From: Microbispora corallina | GTDB taxonomy: Bacteria > Actinomycetota > Actinomycetes > Streptosporangiales > Streptosporangiaceae | Assembly: GCF_016863035.1 (NCBI RefSeq) | Contig: NZ_BOOC01000009.1 | Span: 124,001-188,000 of the forward strand | DNA length: 64,000 nt | Reading direction: 5' to 3' | Notes under the pieces: model-generated | Told to the model about the DNA's origin: nothing | What the model saw: the letters and a program-made list of their open reading frames with translations, nothing else | Databases searched by the model: none | Made by a program: the position numbers and the translations under genes | Shown: piece after piece, positions 46,155-55,771 of the stretch | How the letters are laid out: every line of letters begins with the position of its first letter | How positions within the stretch are numbered: position 1 is the first letter of the stretch

Positions 46155-47456
46155 GTGAGCAAACCTGCGCTCAAGGTGGCGCTGCTGGGCTGCGGCGTCG
46201 TCGGGTCGCAGGTCGTCCGGCTGCTCGACGAGCAGGCCGACGACCTGGCCGCCCGCATCGGCGCGCCGCTGGAGCTCGCGGGCGTCGCCGTCCGGAGACT
46301 GGGGCGCAGGCGTGACACGGAGATCGACCCGGCGCTGCTCACGACCGACGCCGAGGGGCTGGTGAGCCGCGACGACCTGGACATCGTCGTCGAGGTGATC
46401 GGCGGCATCGAGCCCGCGCGCTCGCTGATCCTCACCGCGATGTCGCGCGGCACGTCGGTCGTCACGGCCAACAAGGCGCTGCTCGCCGAGGACGGCGCGA
46501 CCATCCACCGGGCCGCCCGCGAGAACGGCGCCGACCTGTACTTCGAGGCGAGCGTCGCCGGCGCGATCCCGCTGCTGCGCCCGCTCCGCGAGTCGATGGC
46601 CGGCGACCGGGTACGGCGGGTGCTCGGCATCGTCAACGGCACGACCAACTACATCCTCGACAAGATGGACTCCACGGGCGCCTCGTTCGGCGACGCCCTG
46701 GAGGAGGCCCAGGCCCTCGGGTACGCCGAGGCCGACCCGACCGCCGACGTCGAGGGCTTCGACGCCGCCGCGAAGGCCGCGATCCTCGCCGGGATCGCGT
46801 TCCACAGCCGGGTGACGGCGGCCGACGTGCACCGCGAGGGGATCACGGAGATCACCGCCGCCGACGTGGCCTCCGCCAAGGGCATGGGCTACGTCATCAA
46901 GCTGCTGGCCATCTGCGCCCGCTCCGACGACGGCCGGTCGGTCGGGGTCCGGGTCCACCCGGCCATGATCCCGAGGTCCCACCCGCTGGCCGGGGTCCGG
47001 GAGGCGTACAACGCCGTGTTCGTCGAGGCCGAGTCGGCCGGGCGGCTGATGTTCTACGGCGCGGGCGCGGGCGGCGCCCCGACGGCCTCGGCCGTCCTCG
47101 GGGACATCGTGGCCGTGGCGCGCAACCGCCTCGCCGGCACCCGCGGCCCCGAGGAGTCGACCTACGCCGACCTCAAGGTCCACCCGATGGGCGACACGGT
47201 CACCCGCTACCACGTGTCGGTCGACGTGGCCGACAAGCCCGGCGTCCTGGCCCGGGTGGCCGACATCTTCGCCCGGCACGACGTGTCGATCCAGACGGTG
47301 CGGCAGGAGGGGCGCGGGGACGACGCCCAGCTCGTGCTGGTCACCCACCGGGCGAGCGACGCCGCGCTGTCGGCCACGATCAAGGACCTTCGCGACCTCG
47401 ACATCGTCAGGGCCGTCGCCAGCGTCATGCGCGTGGAGGGCGACGACACCCCCTGA
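46155..47456 (+). CDS. hom: Homoserine dehydrogenase
   Basis: A 433-aa NAD(P)H enzyme that reduces aspartate semialdehyde to homoserine, at the branch to threonine and methionine. The nucleotide-binding loop is LLGCGVVGSQV. IVNGTTNYILDKM and GYAEADPTADVEGFDAAAK are catalytic-domain signatures. A C-terminal ACT domain (VDVADKPGVLARVADIF) implies feedback control by threonine. GTG 46155 has GGAGGGG upstream. thrC and thrB lie 5.8 kb further on, separated by the glycosyltransferase insert. Confidence 0.97.
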   Translation: MSKPALKVALLGCGVVGSQVVRLLDEQADDLAARIGAPLELAGVAVRRLGRRRDTEIDPALLTTDAEGLVSRDDLDIVVEVIGGIEPARSLILTAMSRGTSVVTANKALLAEDGATIHRAARENGADLYFEASVAGAIPLLRPLRESMAGDRVRRVLGIVNGTTNYILDKMDSTGASFGDALEEAQALGYAEADPTADVEGFDAAAKAAILAGIAFHSRVTAADVHREGITEITAADVASAKGMGYVIKLLAICARSDDGRSVGVRVHPAMIPRSHPLAGVREAYNAVFVEAESAGRLMFYGAGAGGAPTASAVLGDIVAVARNRLAGTRGPEESTYADLKVHPMGDTVTRYHVSVDVADKPGVLARVADIFARHDVSIQTVRQEGRGDDAQLVLVTHRASDAALSATIKDLRDLDIVRAVASVMRVEGDDTP

Positions 47457-47519
47457 CGACACGCCCTTGACGATACCCCTGACCGCACCCCCTTACGGCA
47501 CCCCTGACGCGCCTCTGAC
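47448..47519. repeat. Degenerate 13-14 bp tandem repeat after hom
   Basis: About six variants of a CCCCTGACG-xCAC unit run from the hom stop codon to 47519 (for example CCCTGACGACACG, then CCCTTGACGATAC, then CCCTGACCGCACC). The first unit includes the stop codon of hom. Confidence 0.6.
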
Positions 47520-47598
47520 ATGCCGTGTCACGATCGCCGTGATCGCAGCGACCGCGTTCCGTTATGAGGCATGAGGGCGGCACCGCACCAAGCTTTAG

Positions 47599-47604
47599 TA
47601 AAGT
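47599..47604 (+). promoter_or_regulatory. -10 element of the deacetylase gene
   Basis: TAAAGT lies 8 nt before ATG 47613, consistent with a leaderless or nearly leaderless transcript. Confidence 0.4.
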
Positions 47605-47612
47605 GCTGCCCC

Positions 47613-48530
47613 ATGCCCCCTATGACGCTCCTCAAGAGCCTTGTGCCGATCTGTGCCGCCGCTGCGACGCTGGCCGCCGGGCTCATGACGCCCGCCGCCC
47701 AGGCGAGCGCGCGCGACGCCTCGGCCGTCTCCGCGGGGGCGCGGGCCGCCTCGATCCGCGCGGAGGCCGGGCGGGCCCGCCCGGCGCAGGCCGCGCCGAA
47801 GAAGAAGGCGGTCAGGAGGCCCACCGTCGTCCTCACCTTCGACGACGGGACGGCCGACCACGCGAAGGTCGCGAAGATGCTGTCGGCCCGGGGCCTGAAG
47901 GGAACGTTCTACATCAACAGCGCCCGCTTCGGGCTGCCTGGCTACCTGTCGCTGACCGACGCGAAGGCGATCGCCAAGGCGGGCCACGAGATCGGCGGTC
48001 ACACCCTTCACCACGTCCACCTGCCGCTCCAGCCCGAGGACGTCCAGCAGGCGGAGATCTGCGACGACAGGCGGACGCTGCTCGACCTCGGCTTCAAGGT
48101 CAGGTCGTTCGCCTACCCCTTCGGCGAGTACGACGAGTCGAGCCGGCGCATCGCGATGTCCTGCGGCTACACGACCGCCCGCGGCGTGTACGGCCTCCGG
48201 CGGCCCGTCGGCTGCAACACCTGCCCTCTCACCGAGAAGCTCCCGCCGGCCCACCCCGACTTCGTGCGGACGACCTCCCTGACGGGCATGGCGCGCACGG
48301 CCCGCAACTTCGAGGGCTTCGTCACCCGGGCCAAGGGCCGGGACGGTCTGCTGATCTTCGTCTTCCACCACATCAGGGACCACGCCACGGACGCGTACTC
48401 CACCAGGCCGAAGGAGCTGACGGCGTTCCTCGACTGGGTCGCCAAGCAGAAGAAGGCCGGGACGATCGTGGTCAAGCCGCTGGGCGACGCGATCGGCGGC
48501 CCTGTGCGGCCCTTCCCCGCGGACGCCTAG
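47613..48530 (+). CDS. Secreted polysaccharide deacetylase (NodB/CE4 family)
   Basis: A 305-aa exported enzyme. A signal peptide (MPPMTLLKSLVPICAAAATL, cleavage near PAAQASA) precedes a basic linker and the NodB domain. Motif 1 is LTFDDGTADH with the catalytic and metal-binding Asp pair; motif 2 is GHEIGGHTLHHVHL, giving the two metal His residues; AYPFGEYD is motif 3. It should remove acetyl groups from peptidoglycan or another surface N-acetyl glycan. ATG 47613 is chosen over an upstream in-frame ATG at 47571 that would spoil the signal peptide. It begins the insert between hom and thrC. Confidence 0.92.
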   Translation: MPPMTLLKSLVPICAAAATLAAGLMTPAAQASARDASAVSAGARAASIRAEAGRARPAQAAPKKKAVRRPTVVLTFDDGTADHAKVAKMLSARGLKGTFYINSARFGLPGYLSLTDAKAIAKAGHEIGGHTLHHVHLPLQPEDVQQAEICDDRRTLLDLGFKVRSFAYPFGEYDESSRRIAMSCGYTTARGVYGLRRPVGCNTCPLTEKLPPAHPDFVRTTSLTGMARTARNFEGFVTRAKGRDGLLIFVFHHIRDHATDAYSTRPKELTAFLDWVAKQKKAGTIVVKPLGDAIGGPVRPFPADA

Positions 48531-48625
48531 CCCCCGGGCGCTGACTCAGGGTTTTACCAGAATCGTGTGATAACTGTTCAGGACGTTCAACGGGCCGTGC
48601 ACGACCGGGAGGGAGCGGGGTCGCC

Positions 48626-49735
48626 ATGACGACGGACGTCTGCTCGCCGCTCGGGTTCGTCCGCTCGCCGTCCGCGGGCACCGCGGTCCTGTCGTGGCCG
48701 GGCGGCCGGCCCGAGGTCGACGGCAGGCCCCTGACGCTCCCGCCCGCCGCCGAGGAGATCGCGTCCCTGCGCCCGGCGCGGGCGCTGCGCGTGGAGTGGC
48801 CGTCCGCACCCGACGGGCGCGCCCTGGCGCTCGTGACCGATCTCGCCGCCGCGGGCGTCCCGCTCACCGCGGATACCGCCCCGGCGTGGGCGCGGGAGGC
48901 CGACCCGGAGCTGACCGGCCTCGTCGAGAGCTGGGCCCCGCGGACCGGTGAGGACGTGCCCGCGTCCGTGGCCGATCTGCGGCGCGAGGAGCACAGCGTC
49001 CGCCTGCGCAGGCACGCCCTGCGCCGGCGCGGCCTCGTCCCCGGCACGCCGCGGGTCTCGGTCGTGATGGCGACGCGCCGGCCCCACCTGCTGCCCTCCG
49101 CGCTCACCCAGATCGCGCGGCAGCGCGGCGTGGACCTCGACCTGGTCCTGGCCCTGCACGGCTTCCCCCTGTCCCGCGTACGGCAGGCGGTCGACGCCTT
49201 CCCCCTGCCGGTCACCGTGCTGGAGGCCGACGCCGCGACGCCGTTCGGCGAGGTGCTGAACCAGGCGGCCGCGCGGGCGGAGGCGGGCCTGCTGGCCAAG
49301 TGGGACGACGACGACTGGTACGGCCCCGAGCACCTGAGCGACCTGCTGCTGGCCCGGGCCTACACGGGCGCCGGCGTCGTCGGCATGGCCCAGGAGTTCT
49401 TCTACCTCGAACCGCTCAAGGTCACGGTCCGCCGGACCGACTACACGAGCGAGGTGTGGACCGACCACGTCGCCGGCGGCACGATGCTCGTCGACCGGGC
49501 GCTGTTCGACGAGGTCCGCGGCTTCGGCCCGCACGCCAGGGGCGAGGACGCGCACCTGCTGCGCGCCGTCGTCGCGAGCGGCGCCGGCGTCTACCGGACG
49601 CACGGACTGGGGTACGTGCTGCGGCGCTCGCTGGGCGCGGATCACACGTGGCAGCTGCCGCTGGCCCACTTCCTGAGAGTCGCGGCATACCAGTGGCGGG
49701 GGTTCCGGCCGAGTGTGATCCTGGAAGCGCCATGA
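48626..49735 (+). CDS. GT2-family glycosyltransferase with unknown N-terminal domain
   Basis: A 369-aa protein. Residues 1-135 are an unassigned, mostly hydrophilic domain (CSPLGFVRSPSAGTAVLSWP). The GT-A fold follows: VSVVMATRRPHLLPSALTQI, the acidic nucleotide-sugar motif KWDDDDWYGPEHL, and GGTMLVDRALFDEVRGF. No membrane helix is seen, so it is a cytosolic transferase. Its stop overlaps the start of the next glycosyltransferase by 4 nt (ATGA), so the two are translationally coupled. Confidence 0.88.
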   Translation: MTTDVCSPLGFVRSPSAGTAVLSWPGGRPEVDGRPLTLPPAAEEIASLRPARALRVEWPSAPDGRALALVTDLAAAGVPLTADTAPAWAREADPELTGLVESWAPRTGEDVPASVADLRREEHSVRLRRHALRRRGLVPGTPRVSVVMATRRPHLLPSALTQIARQRGVDLDLVLALHGFPLSRVRQAVDAFPLPVTVLEADAATPFGEVLNQAAARAEAGLLAKWDDDDWYGPEHLSDLLLARAYTGAGVVGMAQEFFYLEPLKVTVRRTDYTSEVWTDHVAGGTMLVDRALFDEVRGFGPHARGEDAHLLRAVVASGAGVYRTHGLGYVLRRSLGADHTWQLPLAHFLRVAAYQWRGFRPSVILEAP

Positions 49736-51372
49736 CGCCACGCATCCGGAGAAACGACTACACGGTCCTCAATCCGCCCGCGCTGGGAGCGTCGTGGACG
49801 CCCCGCCTCCGGGTGAGCGTGATCGTGCCCGCGTACGGCGGCCAGGACAAGCTCGACCTGACGCTCGCCGGCCTGGCCGTCCAGACGTACCCGTCCGACC
49901 TGCTCGACGTGATCGTGGTGGACAACGGCAGCGTCCCGCCGCTCCGCCTGCCCGAGATCCGGCCGCACCGCACCCGGCTGATCGTCTGCCCGGTCCCCGG
50001 GCGGGCCAACGCGCGCAACGCGGGCCTGGCCGCGGCCACCGGCGACGTCATCCACTGGATGGACTCCGACATCGTGCCCGAGCGCGAGGAGGTGGAGGCG
50101 CACATGCGCTGGCACCACCTCGCGCCGTACCTGTCGGTCACCTCCTACCTCCGCTTCACCACCGCCCCGCTCCCGGCGGCCTCCGATGTGGCCCGGGCGG
50201 ACGACCTGGCCAAGTTCTTCGAACCGGCCGAGCCGCACACGTGGATCGAGGAGCTCGTCGAGCGGTCGCAGGGCCTCACCCGGACCAGCAGGCCGTTCAG
50301 CATCCACATCGGCGGCGCGGCGTCGTTCAGCGCGAAGCTCCTGGAGCGTGCCGGGCCGATGGACCCGGAGATGATCCTCGGCCAGGACACCGAGATGGGG
50401 TACCGGCTCGCCCAGGCCGGCGGCGTGTTCATCCCCGATCCCCAGGCGCGGGCCTACCACCTCGGGCCGTCCATGCGCATGCGCGACTCCGAGTCGATCA
50501 ACCGGGTCAGCCACGCGCTCGTGACCGGCCGCATCCCCACCTACCGGTGGCTGCGCACGCACCCGCGCCGGCAGTGGAAGGTTCCCGCGCTGGAGGTCGT
50601 CGTCGACGCGGCCGCCGGGGGGTACGACGACGTCCGCGGCTCCGTCGACGCCGTCCTCGCCGGGACGCTGACGGACCTGGAGGTCCTGCTCACCGGTCCG
50701 TGGGACGCGATCAACCCGGAGCAGCGCACCCCGCTCACCGACCCCCGCCTCGACCTGTCGCTGCTGCGCGCCCACTACGCCCACGAGGGCCGCGTACGGC
50801 TGGTCGCGGAGGCGCCGGACACGGTCGCGCCGTTCCGGCTGCGCCTGCCCGCCGGGTGGGCGCCCGGCGAGGACAGCCTGGCCCGGCTGCTCGCGCTGGC
50901 CCGCAACGAGACGCTCGGGCTGGTCAGCGTCCTGCTGGACGAGGACAGCGAGGACGTCGTCGTCGCCCGTCTGGAACGCACCGAGGCCTTCGCCCGCGCC
51001 GACATGCTCGTGGCGGAGGGCGAGGACGTCGACGACGCGGTCGACGAGATCTTCGGGACGTTCTGGGTCGACGGCGAGACCTACGGGTTCGTCCGCCGGT
51101 CCGACGCCGGTCCGTTCATGAGCGTGCGAGACGCGTACAAGGCCAGGATCGAGGCCCAGGCCGAGGTCGAGCGCCTCACCAAGGAGGTCGAGCGGCTCCG
51201 CGGCCAGGTCGACAGGTGGCGCGGCGAGGCCGCCCGCTGGCGCAAGTCGGCCGTCGAGTTCCGCCGCGAGATCGGCGGCCTCCGGCGGGAGATCTCGGCG
51301 CTGCGCCGGGAGCAGGGCCTCAAGGGCCTGGCCAGGGGACTGGCCCGGCCCTTCACGTTCAAGAGGTCCTGA
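49732..51372 (+). CDS. GT2-family glycosyltransferase with C-terminal coiled coil
   Basis: A 546-aa protein. It starts MTPRIRRNDYTVLNPPALGA and enters the GT-A domain (VSVIVPAYGGQDKLDLTLAG, WMDSDIVPEREEVEAHMRWH, GQDTEMGYRLAQAGG). A middle domain (about 260-420) has no assignment. The C-terminus is a coiled coil (AEVERLTKEVERLRGQVDRW) ending in a basic tail. It is clearly paralogous to the convergent gene at 51436-53109, which has the same N-terminal layout. Both end within 63 nt of each other. Confidence 0.88.
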   Translation: MTPRIRRNDYTVLNPPALGASWTPRLRVSVIVPAYGGQDKLDLTLAGLAVQTYPSDLLDVIVVDNGSVPPLRLPEIRPHRTRLIVCPVPGRANARNAGLAAATGDVIHWMDSDIVPEREEVEAHMRWHHLAPYLSVTSYLRFTTAPLPAASDVARADDLAKFFEPAEPHTWIEELVERSQGLTRTSRPFSIHIGGAASFSAKLLERAGPMDPEMILGQDTEMGYRLAQAGGVFIPDPQARAYHLGPSMRMRDSESINRVSHALVTGRIPTYRWLRTHPRRQWKVPALEVVVDAAAGGYDDVRGSVDAVLAGTLTDLEVLLTGPWDAINPEQRTPLTDPRLDLSLLRAHYAHEGRVRLVAEAPDTVAPFRLRLPAGWAPGEDSLARLLALARNETLGLVSVLLDEDSEDVVVARLERTEAFARADMLVAEGEDVDDAVDEIFGTFWVDGETYGFVRRSDAGPFMSVRDAYKARIEAQAEVERLTKEVERLRGQVDRWRGEAARWRKSAVEFRREIGGLRREISALRREQGLKGLARGLARPFTFKRS

Positions 51373-51435
51373 GCCCGCCCGGTTCGGGGCTGCGGCGGGT
51401 GGCCGCTCGCCCGAGGCCGCGGGTGCGGCGGCGGC

Positions 51436-53109
51436 TCAGGAGCGGCGGAACAGGCCGCGCCGTCCGCGCCGTTCCGGTTCCGGCGCCTGCCCGGTCCCGC
51501 CCCCGTCGGCGTCGTTCCGACCGCCCGCAGCCCGGTTCGCCGCGCCGTTCCGGTCGGCGGGCGCCCGGCCCTCCGCGCCGTTCGCCCGATCGCCCGCCCG
51601 GCCCTCCGCGCCGCCCGTACGGGGACGGTCGCCCGTCGCGGCGCCCGGGGCCGCCGGCCGGTCCCCGGAGGCGGCGGCGCGGGCCGGGCCGTCCTTCCGG
51701 GAGGCGCGGAAGTCGCCGGGCGCGGCCCTGCGGACGCCGTGCGTCTGCGCGATCACGTCCTCGGACGCCTCGCCCGGCCGGGCCAGCAGGCGCGCCCGGG
51801 CCGCCGCCTCGGTGCGCTCCAGGAGGGCCGTGCGCCCGTCGGAGTCCTCCGCCACCAGCAGTCCCAGCCGCTCCTCGGCCATGGCCGCCGTCATGCGGGC
51901 GAGGGCGTCGCCCGACGGGGCGAGGGCGAGCGGCGCCGTGTAGCGGAACGGGACCGGCGCGGCGGTCGGCGCCGCCTCCTCGGCGAAGCGGACCCGCCCG
52001 TCGGGCCCGTAGACGTCCCGGACGAGTGCGAGGTCGAACTCCGGCGTCCCCGGGGCGGGCCGCACCCCGTCCAGCGCCGTCCAGGGCGCCAGGAGCGTGA
52101 CCGCGACGTCGGACGGCGCGCCGCCCAGCACCCCGTCCACCGCGGCCCGGATCTCCGCCTCGCCGGCGCCGGCCACGTCCAGCACGACCTCGACGTACGG
52201 CACGAGCCAGCGCCGGGCCGGGTTCTTGCGCAGGTCGCGGCGGAGCGGCACCTTGTGGGCCAGGTGGGTCTCCACGAGCCGTACGACGGCCTCCCGGTGC
52301 TCGCCCCGCTGCGCGGGAAGGCCGAGGTGGACGGCCCGCGCCTCCATGTCCGGCACGAACACGGCCCCCGCCTGGGCCAGCCGGTACGCGAACTCGGTGT
52401 CCTGGCCGCGGACCACGTCCGGGTCGAACCCGCGCACCTCGTCGAGCAGCGCGCGCCGCAGGGACACGGTGGGCCCGGTGCAGACCTGGTAGGGGTTGCG
52501 GCTGGCCCGCAGGCCGTCGAGCCGGCGGATCGTCTCCTCCGTCGAGCTGGACACCAGGTCGCCGGGCGGGAAGAGCGCGTCGAGCGTGCCGGTCACGACC
52601 GCCTCGTGGACCGCCTCCGGCGTCGGCAGGGGACCGTCGGCGAACTTCTTCCCGCCGATCGTCACCACGTAGTCGGTGAGGTGGTGCCAGCGGAACAGGG
52701 CCTCCAGGTGCTCCCGGTCGATCACCATGTCCGCGTCCAGCCGCTGCACGATCTCGCCCTCGGCGGCGGCGATGCCGGCGTTCACGGCGTGTCCGGCGCC
52801 CCACCCGCCGGACGGGCTGACGATGAGCCGGGTGTTCGGGGGACGCAGGGCGGGCAGCCGCAGGGGCGGGTCGCTGAGGTCGTCGACGACGACGACCTCG
52901 GTGAGCGACGACGGGTACGTCTGGGCGGCCAGCGCCGCGAGCGTCAGGTCGAGCGCCCGCTGGCGGCCGTGGGCGGGGATGACGACGGTCGCCGTCAGGG
53001 AGGGGGTCCATGCCCCCAGGGGTGCGGGCGTGAGCGGGGAGTGGTCGTTGTGCCGGATCCTCGGCCGGCTCGCCCCTCCCGCGGAACCGCCCGTCACACT
53101 GACCGTCAC
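51436..53109 (-). CDS. GT2-family glycosyltransferase, paralogue with low-complexity tail
   Basis: A 557-aa paralogue of the preceding gene, on the opposite strand. The shared head is RPRIRHNDHSPLTPAPLGAW, then TVVIPAHGRQRALDLTLAAL, RLDADMVIDREHLEALFRWH and GQDTEFAYRLAQAGAVF. The tail differs: a Gly/Ala/Arg/Asp-rich disordered segment (about 470-545) replaces the coiled coil. GTG 53109 with GAGGAG 7 nt upstream is preferred over the longer frame from 53196. Its promoter region faces thrC. An inverted duplication followed by divergence of the C-terminus is the likely origin. Confidence 0.87.
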   Translation of the reverse strand: MTVSVTGGSAGGASRPRIRHNDHSPLTPAPLGAWTPSLTATVVIPAHGRQRALDLTLAALAAQTYPSSLTEVVVVDDLSDPPLRLPALRPPNTRLIVSPSGGWGAGHAVNAGIAAAEGEIVQRLDADMVIDREHLEALFRWHHLTDYVVTIGGKKFADGPLPTPEAVHEAVVTGTLDALFPPGDLVSSSTEETIRRLDGLRASRNPYQVCTGPTVSLRRALLDEVRGFDPDVVRGQDTEFAYRLAQAGAVFVPDMEARAVHLGLPAQRGEHREAVVRLVETHLAHKVPLRRDLRKNPARRWLVPYVEVVLDVAGAGEAEIRAAVDGVLGGAPSDVAVTLLAPWTALDGVRPAPGTPEFDLALVRDVYGPDGRVRFAEEAAPTAAPVPFRYTAPLALAPSGDALARMTAAMAEERLGLLVAEDSDGRTALLERTEAAARARLLARPGEASEDVIAQTHGVRRAAPGDFRASRKDGPARAAASGDRPAAPGAATGDRPRTGGAEGRAGDRANGAEGRAPADRNGAANRAAGGRNDADGGGTGQAPEPERRGRRGLFRRS

Positions 53110-53244
53110 GTTGCCGCTCCTCAACCGTCGACGCGGGTGCAAGAACCGGCCAACCCTAGCGAAAGATTCCGGGAGATGACCGCAGAGGATGCCCAAAATG
53201 TCCAGCTGATGGACATCGGATCCCGCATTTCAAGCGGTTGGCCG

Positions 53245-53250
53245 TAGACT
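53245..53250 (+). promoter_or_regulatory. -10 element of thrC
   Basis: TAGACT lies 52 nt upstream of ATG 53303. No clear -35 is seen. It gives thrC a promoter separate from hom, as expected when the cluster is split. Confidence 0.5.
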
Positions 53251-53302
53251 CGGTGCCCTGCAGCCTGGTGACACGCGCGACGCGCGCGTGGGAGGAGCGA
53301 TC

Positions 53303-54361
<1,059 letters not shown>

Positions 54362-54434
54362 CGGCGGCCCCGCCGCACTCCCCGTGACCGCGCGCCGGGG
54401 TGCCCCGGCCGACGACCGTGAAGTCAGGTGACCG

Positions 54435-55358
54435 ATGACGCACAGTGACGGCGTTCTCGTCCGTGTGCCCGCGACCAGCGCCAACCTCGGCCCCGGCTTC
54501 GACAGCCTCGGCCTCGCGCTCGACTTCCACGACGAGGTGGAGGCCGCCCTGCTCGACGTGCCGGAGGTGCGGATCGAGATCGAGGGCGAGGGCGCGGGCG
54601 AGCTCGACCCGGGCGAGGGCCATCTGATCGTCCGCACGATGCGCGCCGCGTTCGAGCGGATGGGCGCGCCGCAGCCGGCCGGGATCGCGCTGCGCTGCCG
54701 CAACCGGATCCCGCACGCCCGGGGCCTCGGCTCGTCGTCCGCGGCCATCTGCGCCGGCATCCTCGCCGCCCGCGCCCTCGCGTCCGGCGGCGCCGTCCCC
54801 ATGGGCGACGAGGAGGCGTTCGCGCTCGCGACGGAGATCGAGGGACACCCCGACAACGTGGCGCCGTGCCTCGCCGGCGGTCTCACCATCGCGTGGACGC
54901 ACCGCTCCGGAGCAGCGAGTATGGTGAAACTGACGCCACACGAGGACGTCCGGCCGGTCGTTCTGGTACCGGGGTTCCGGCTGTCCACGGAGGAGGCGCG
55001 GGGGCTGCTGCCGAAGGACGTACCGCATTCCGACGCGGCGGCCAACGCGGGACGGGCGGCGCTGCTCGTCGCGGCTCTCACGCAGAGACCGGAACCCGAT
55101 CTCCTGCTCGCCGCGACGGAGGACCGTCTGCACCAGGACTACCGCGCCCCCGCCATGCCGCGGACCGCCGACCTGGTACGACGTCTGCGGACGGCGGGCG
55201 TCGCCGCAGTCGTCTCGGGGGCCGGTCCCACGGTTCTCGCGTTCGCCACGCGGGACACCGAGGATTTGATCGCACCAGAAGTGGGTAATGACTGGCACAT
55301 CCAGCCAATGAACGTCGACCCGCTTGGTGCGTACGTTCGGTTTCCCGAGACACGCTGA
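54435..55358 (+). CDS. thrB: Homoserine kinase
   Basis: A GHMP-family kinase of 307 aa that phosphorylates homoserine for ThrC. Motif 1 is VPATSANLGPGFDSLGLAL, motif 2 (ATP loop) PHARGLGSSSAAI, and motif 3 AAVVSGAGPTVLAF. The length is normal. ATG 54435 starts MTHSDGVLVRVPA. A 413-nt leader region separates it from rho. Confidence 0.97.
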   Translation: MTHSDGVLVRVPATSANLGPGFDSLGLALDFHDEVEAALLDVPEVRIEIEGEGAGELDPGEGHLIVRTMRAAFERMGAPQPAGIALRCRNRIPHARGLGSSSAAICAGILAARALASGGAVPMGDEEAFALATEIEGHPDNVAPCLAGGLTIAWTHRSGAASMVKLTPHEDVRPVVLVPGFRLSTEEARGLLPKDVPHSDAAANAGRAALLVAALTQRPEPDLLLAATEDRLHQDYRAPAMPRTADLVRRLRTAGVAAVVSGAGPTVLAFATRDTEDLIAPEVGNDWHIQPMNVDPLGAYVRFPETR

Positions 55359-55771
55359 TGTTTCTTCGACCTTCAGGGAATAGCTGTGCGCGCTGGTGAT
55401 GTTAGGCTGATAGCCGCACCAGGTGCCCCCGTGTTGGGTGCGTGCTTGTCATTCGCACATCGCTGCTCTTCGCTTCGCGTCGTCCGACGCGGGCAAGGCG
55501 ATTTCCCCGAAACCGTTACCTCCAGTCCTTCCATCCCCGGATGGCGCGGCGGGAGGCGGCGTTCTCGGCGACATGCGCGTTCGAACCACCAAGACATCTG
55601 GTCGGTGGCGGCAATCCGGGGGTTGTCCCCCGGGCACCTACCGCTCGCGGATCCCGAGGGTCATCGACACATGAGATTCGCGAAGCCCGACCCGGTCTGT
55701 CCCGCCGGGTCGCATCACCGGGACGCCTGGACGCACGATTCCGGCGCCCGACCCCTGGGAAGGACCCTTAG
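55359..55771 (+). promoter_or_regulatory. Long leader region of rho
   Basis: A 413-nt stretch without a convincing gene. A -10-like TAGGCT at 55403-55408 would give a leader RNA of about 360 nt. A stable hairpin CCGGGGG-TTGT-CCCCCGG lies at 55616-55633. All three forward frames have long open stretches, including one that ends on the rho start codon, but none shows coding character. Rho is autoregulated by termination in its own leader in other bacteria; the same is possible here. Confidence 0.6.
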
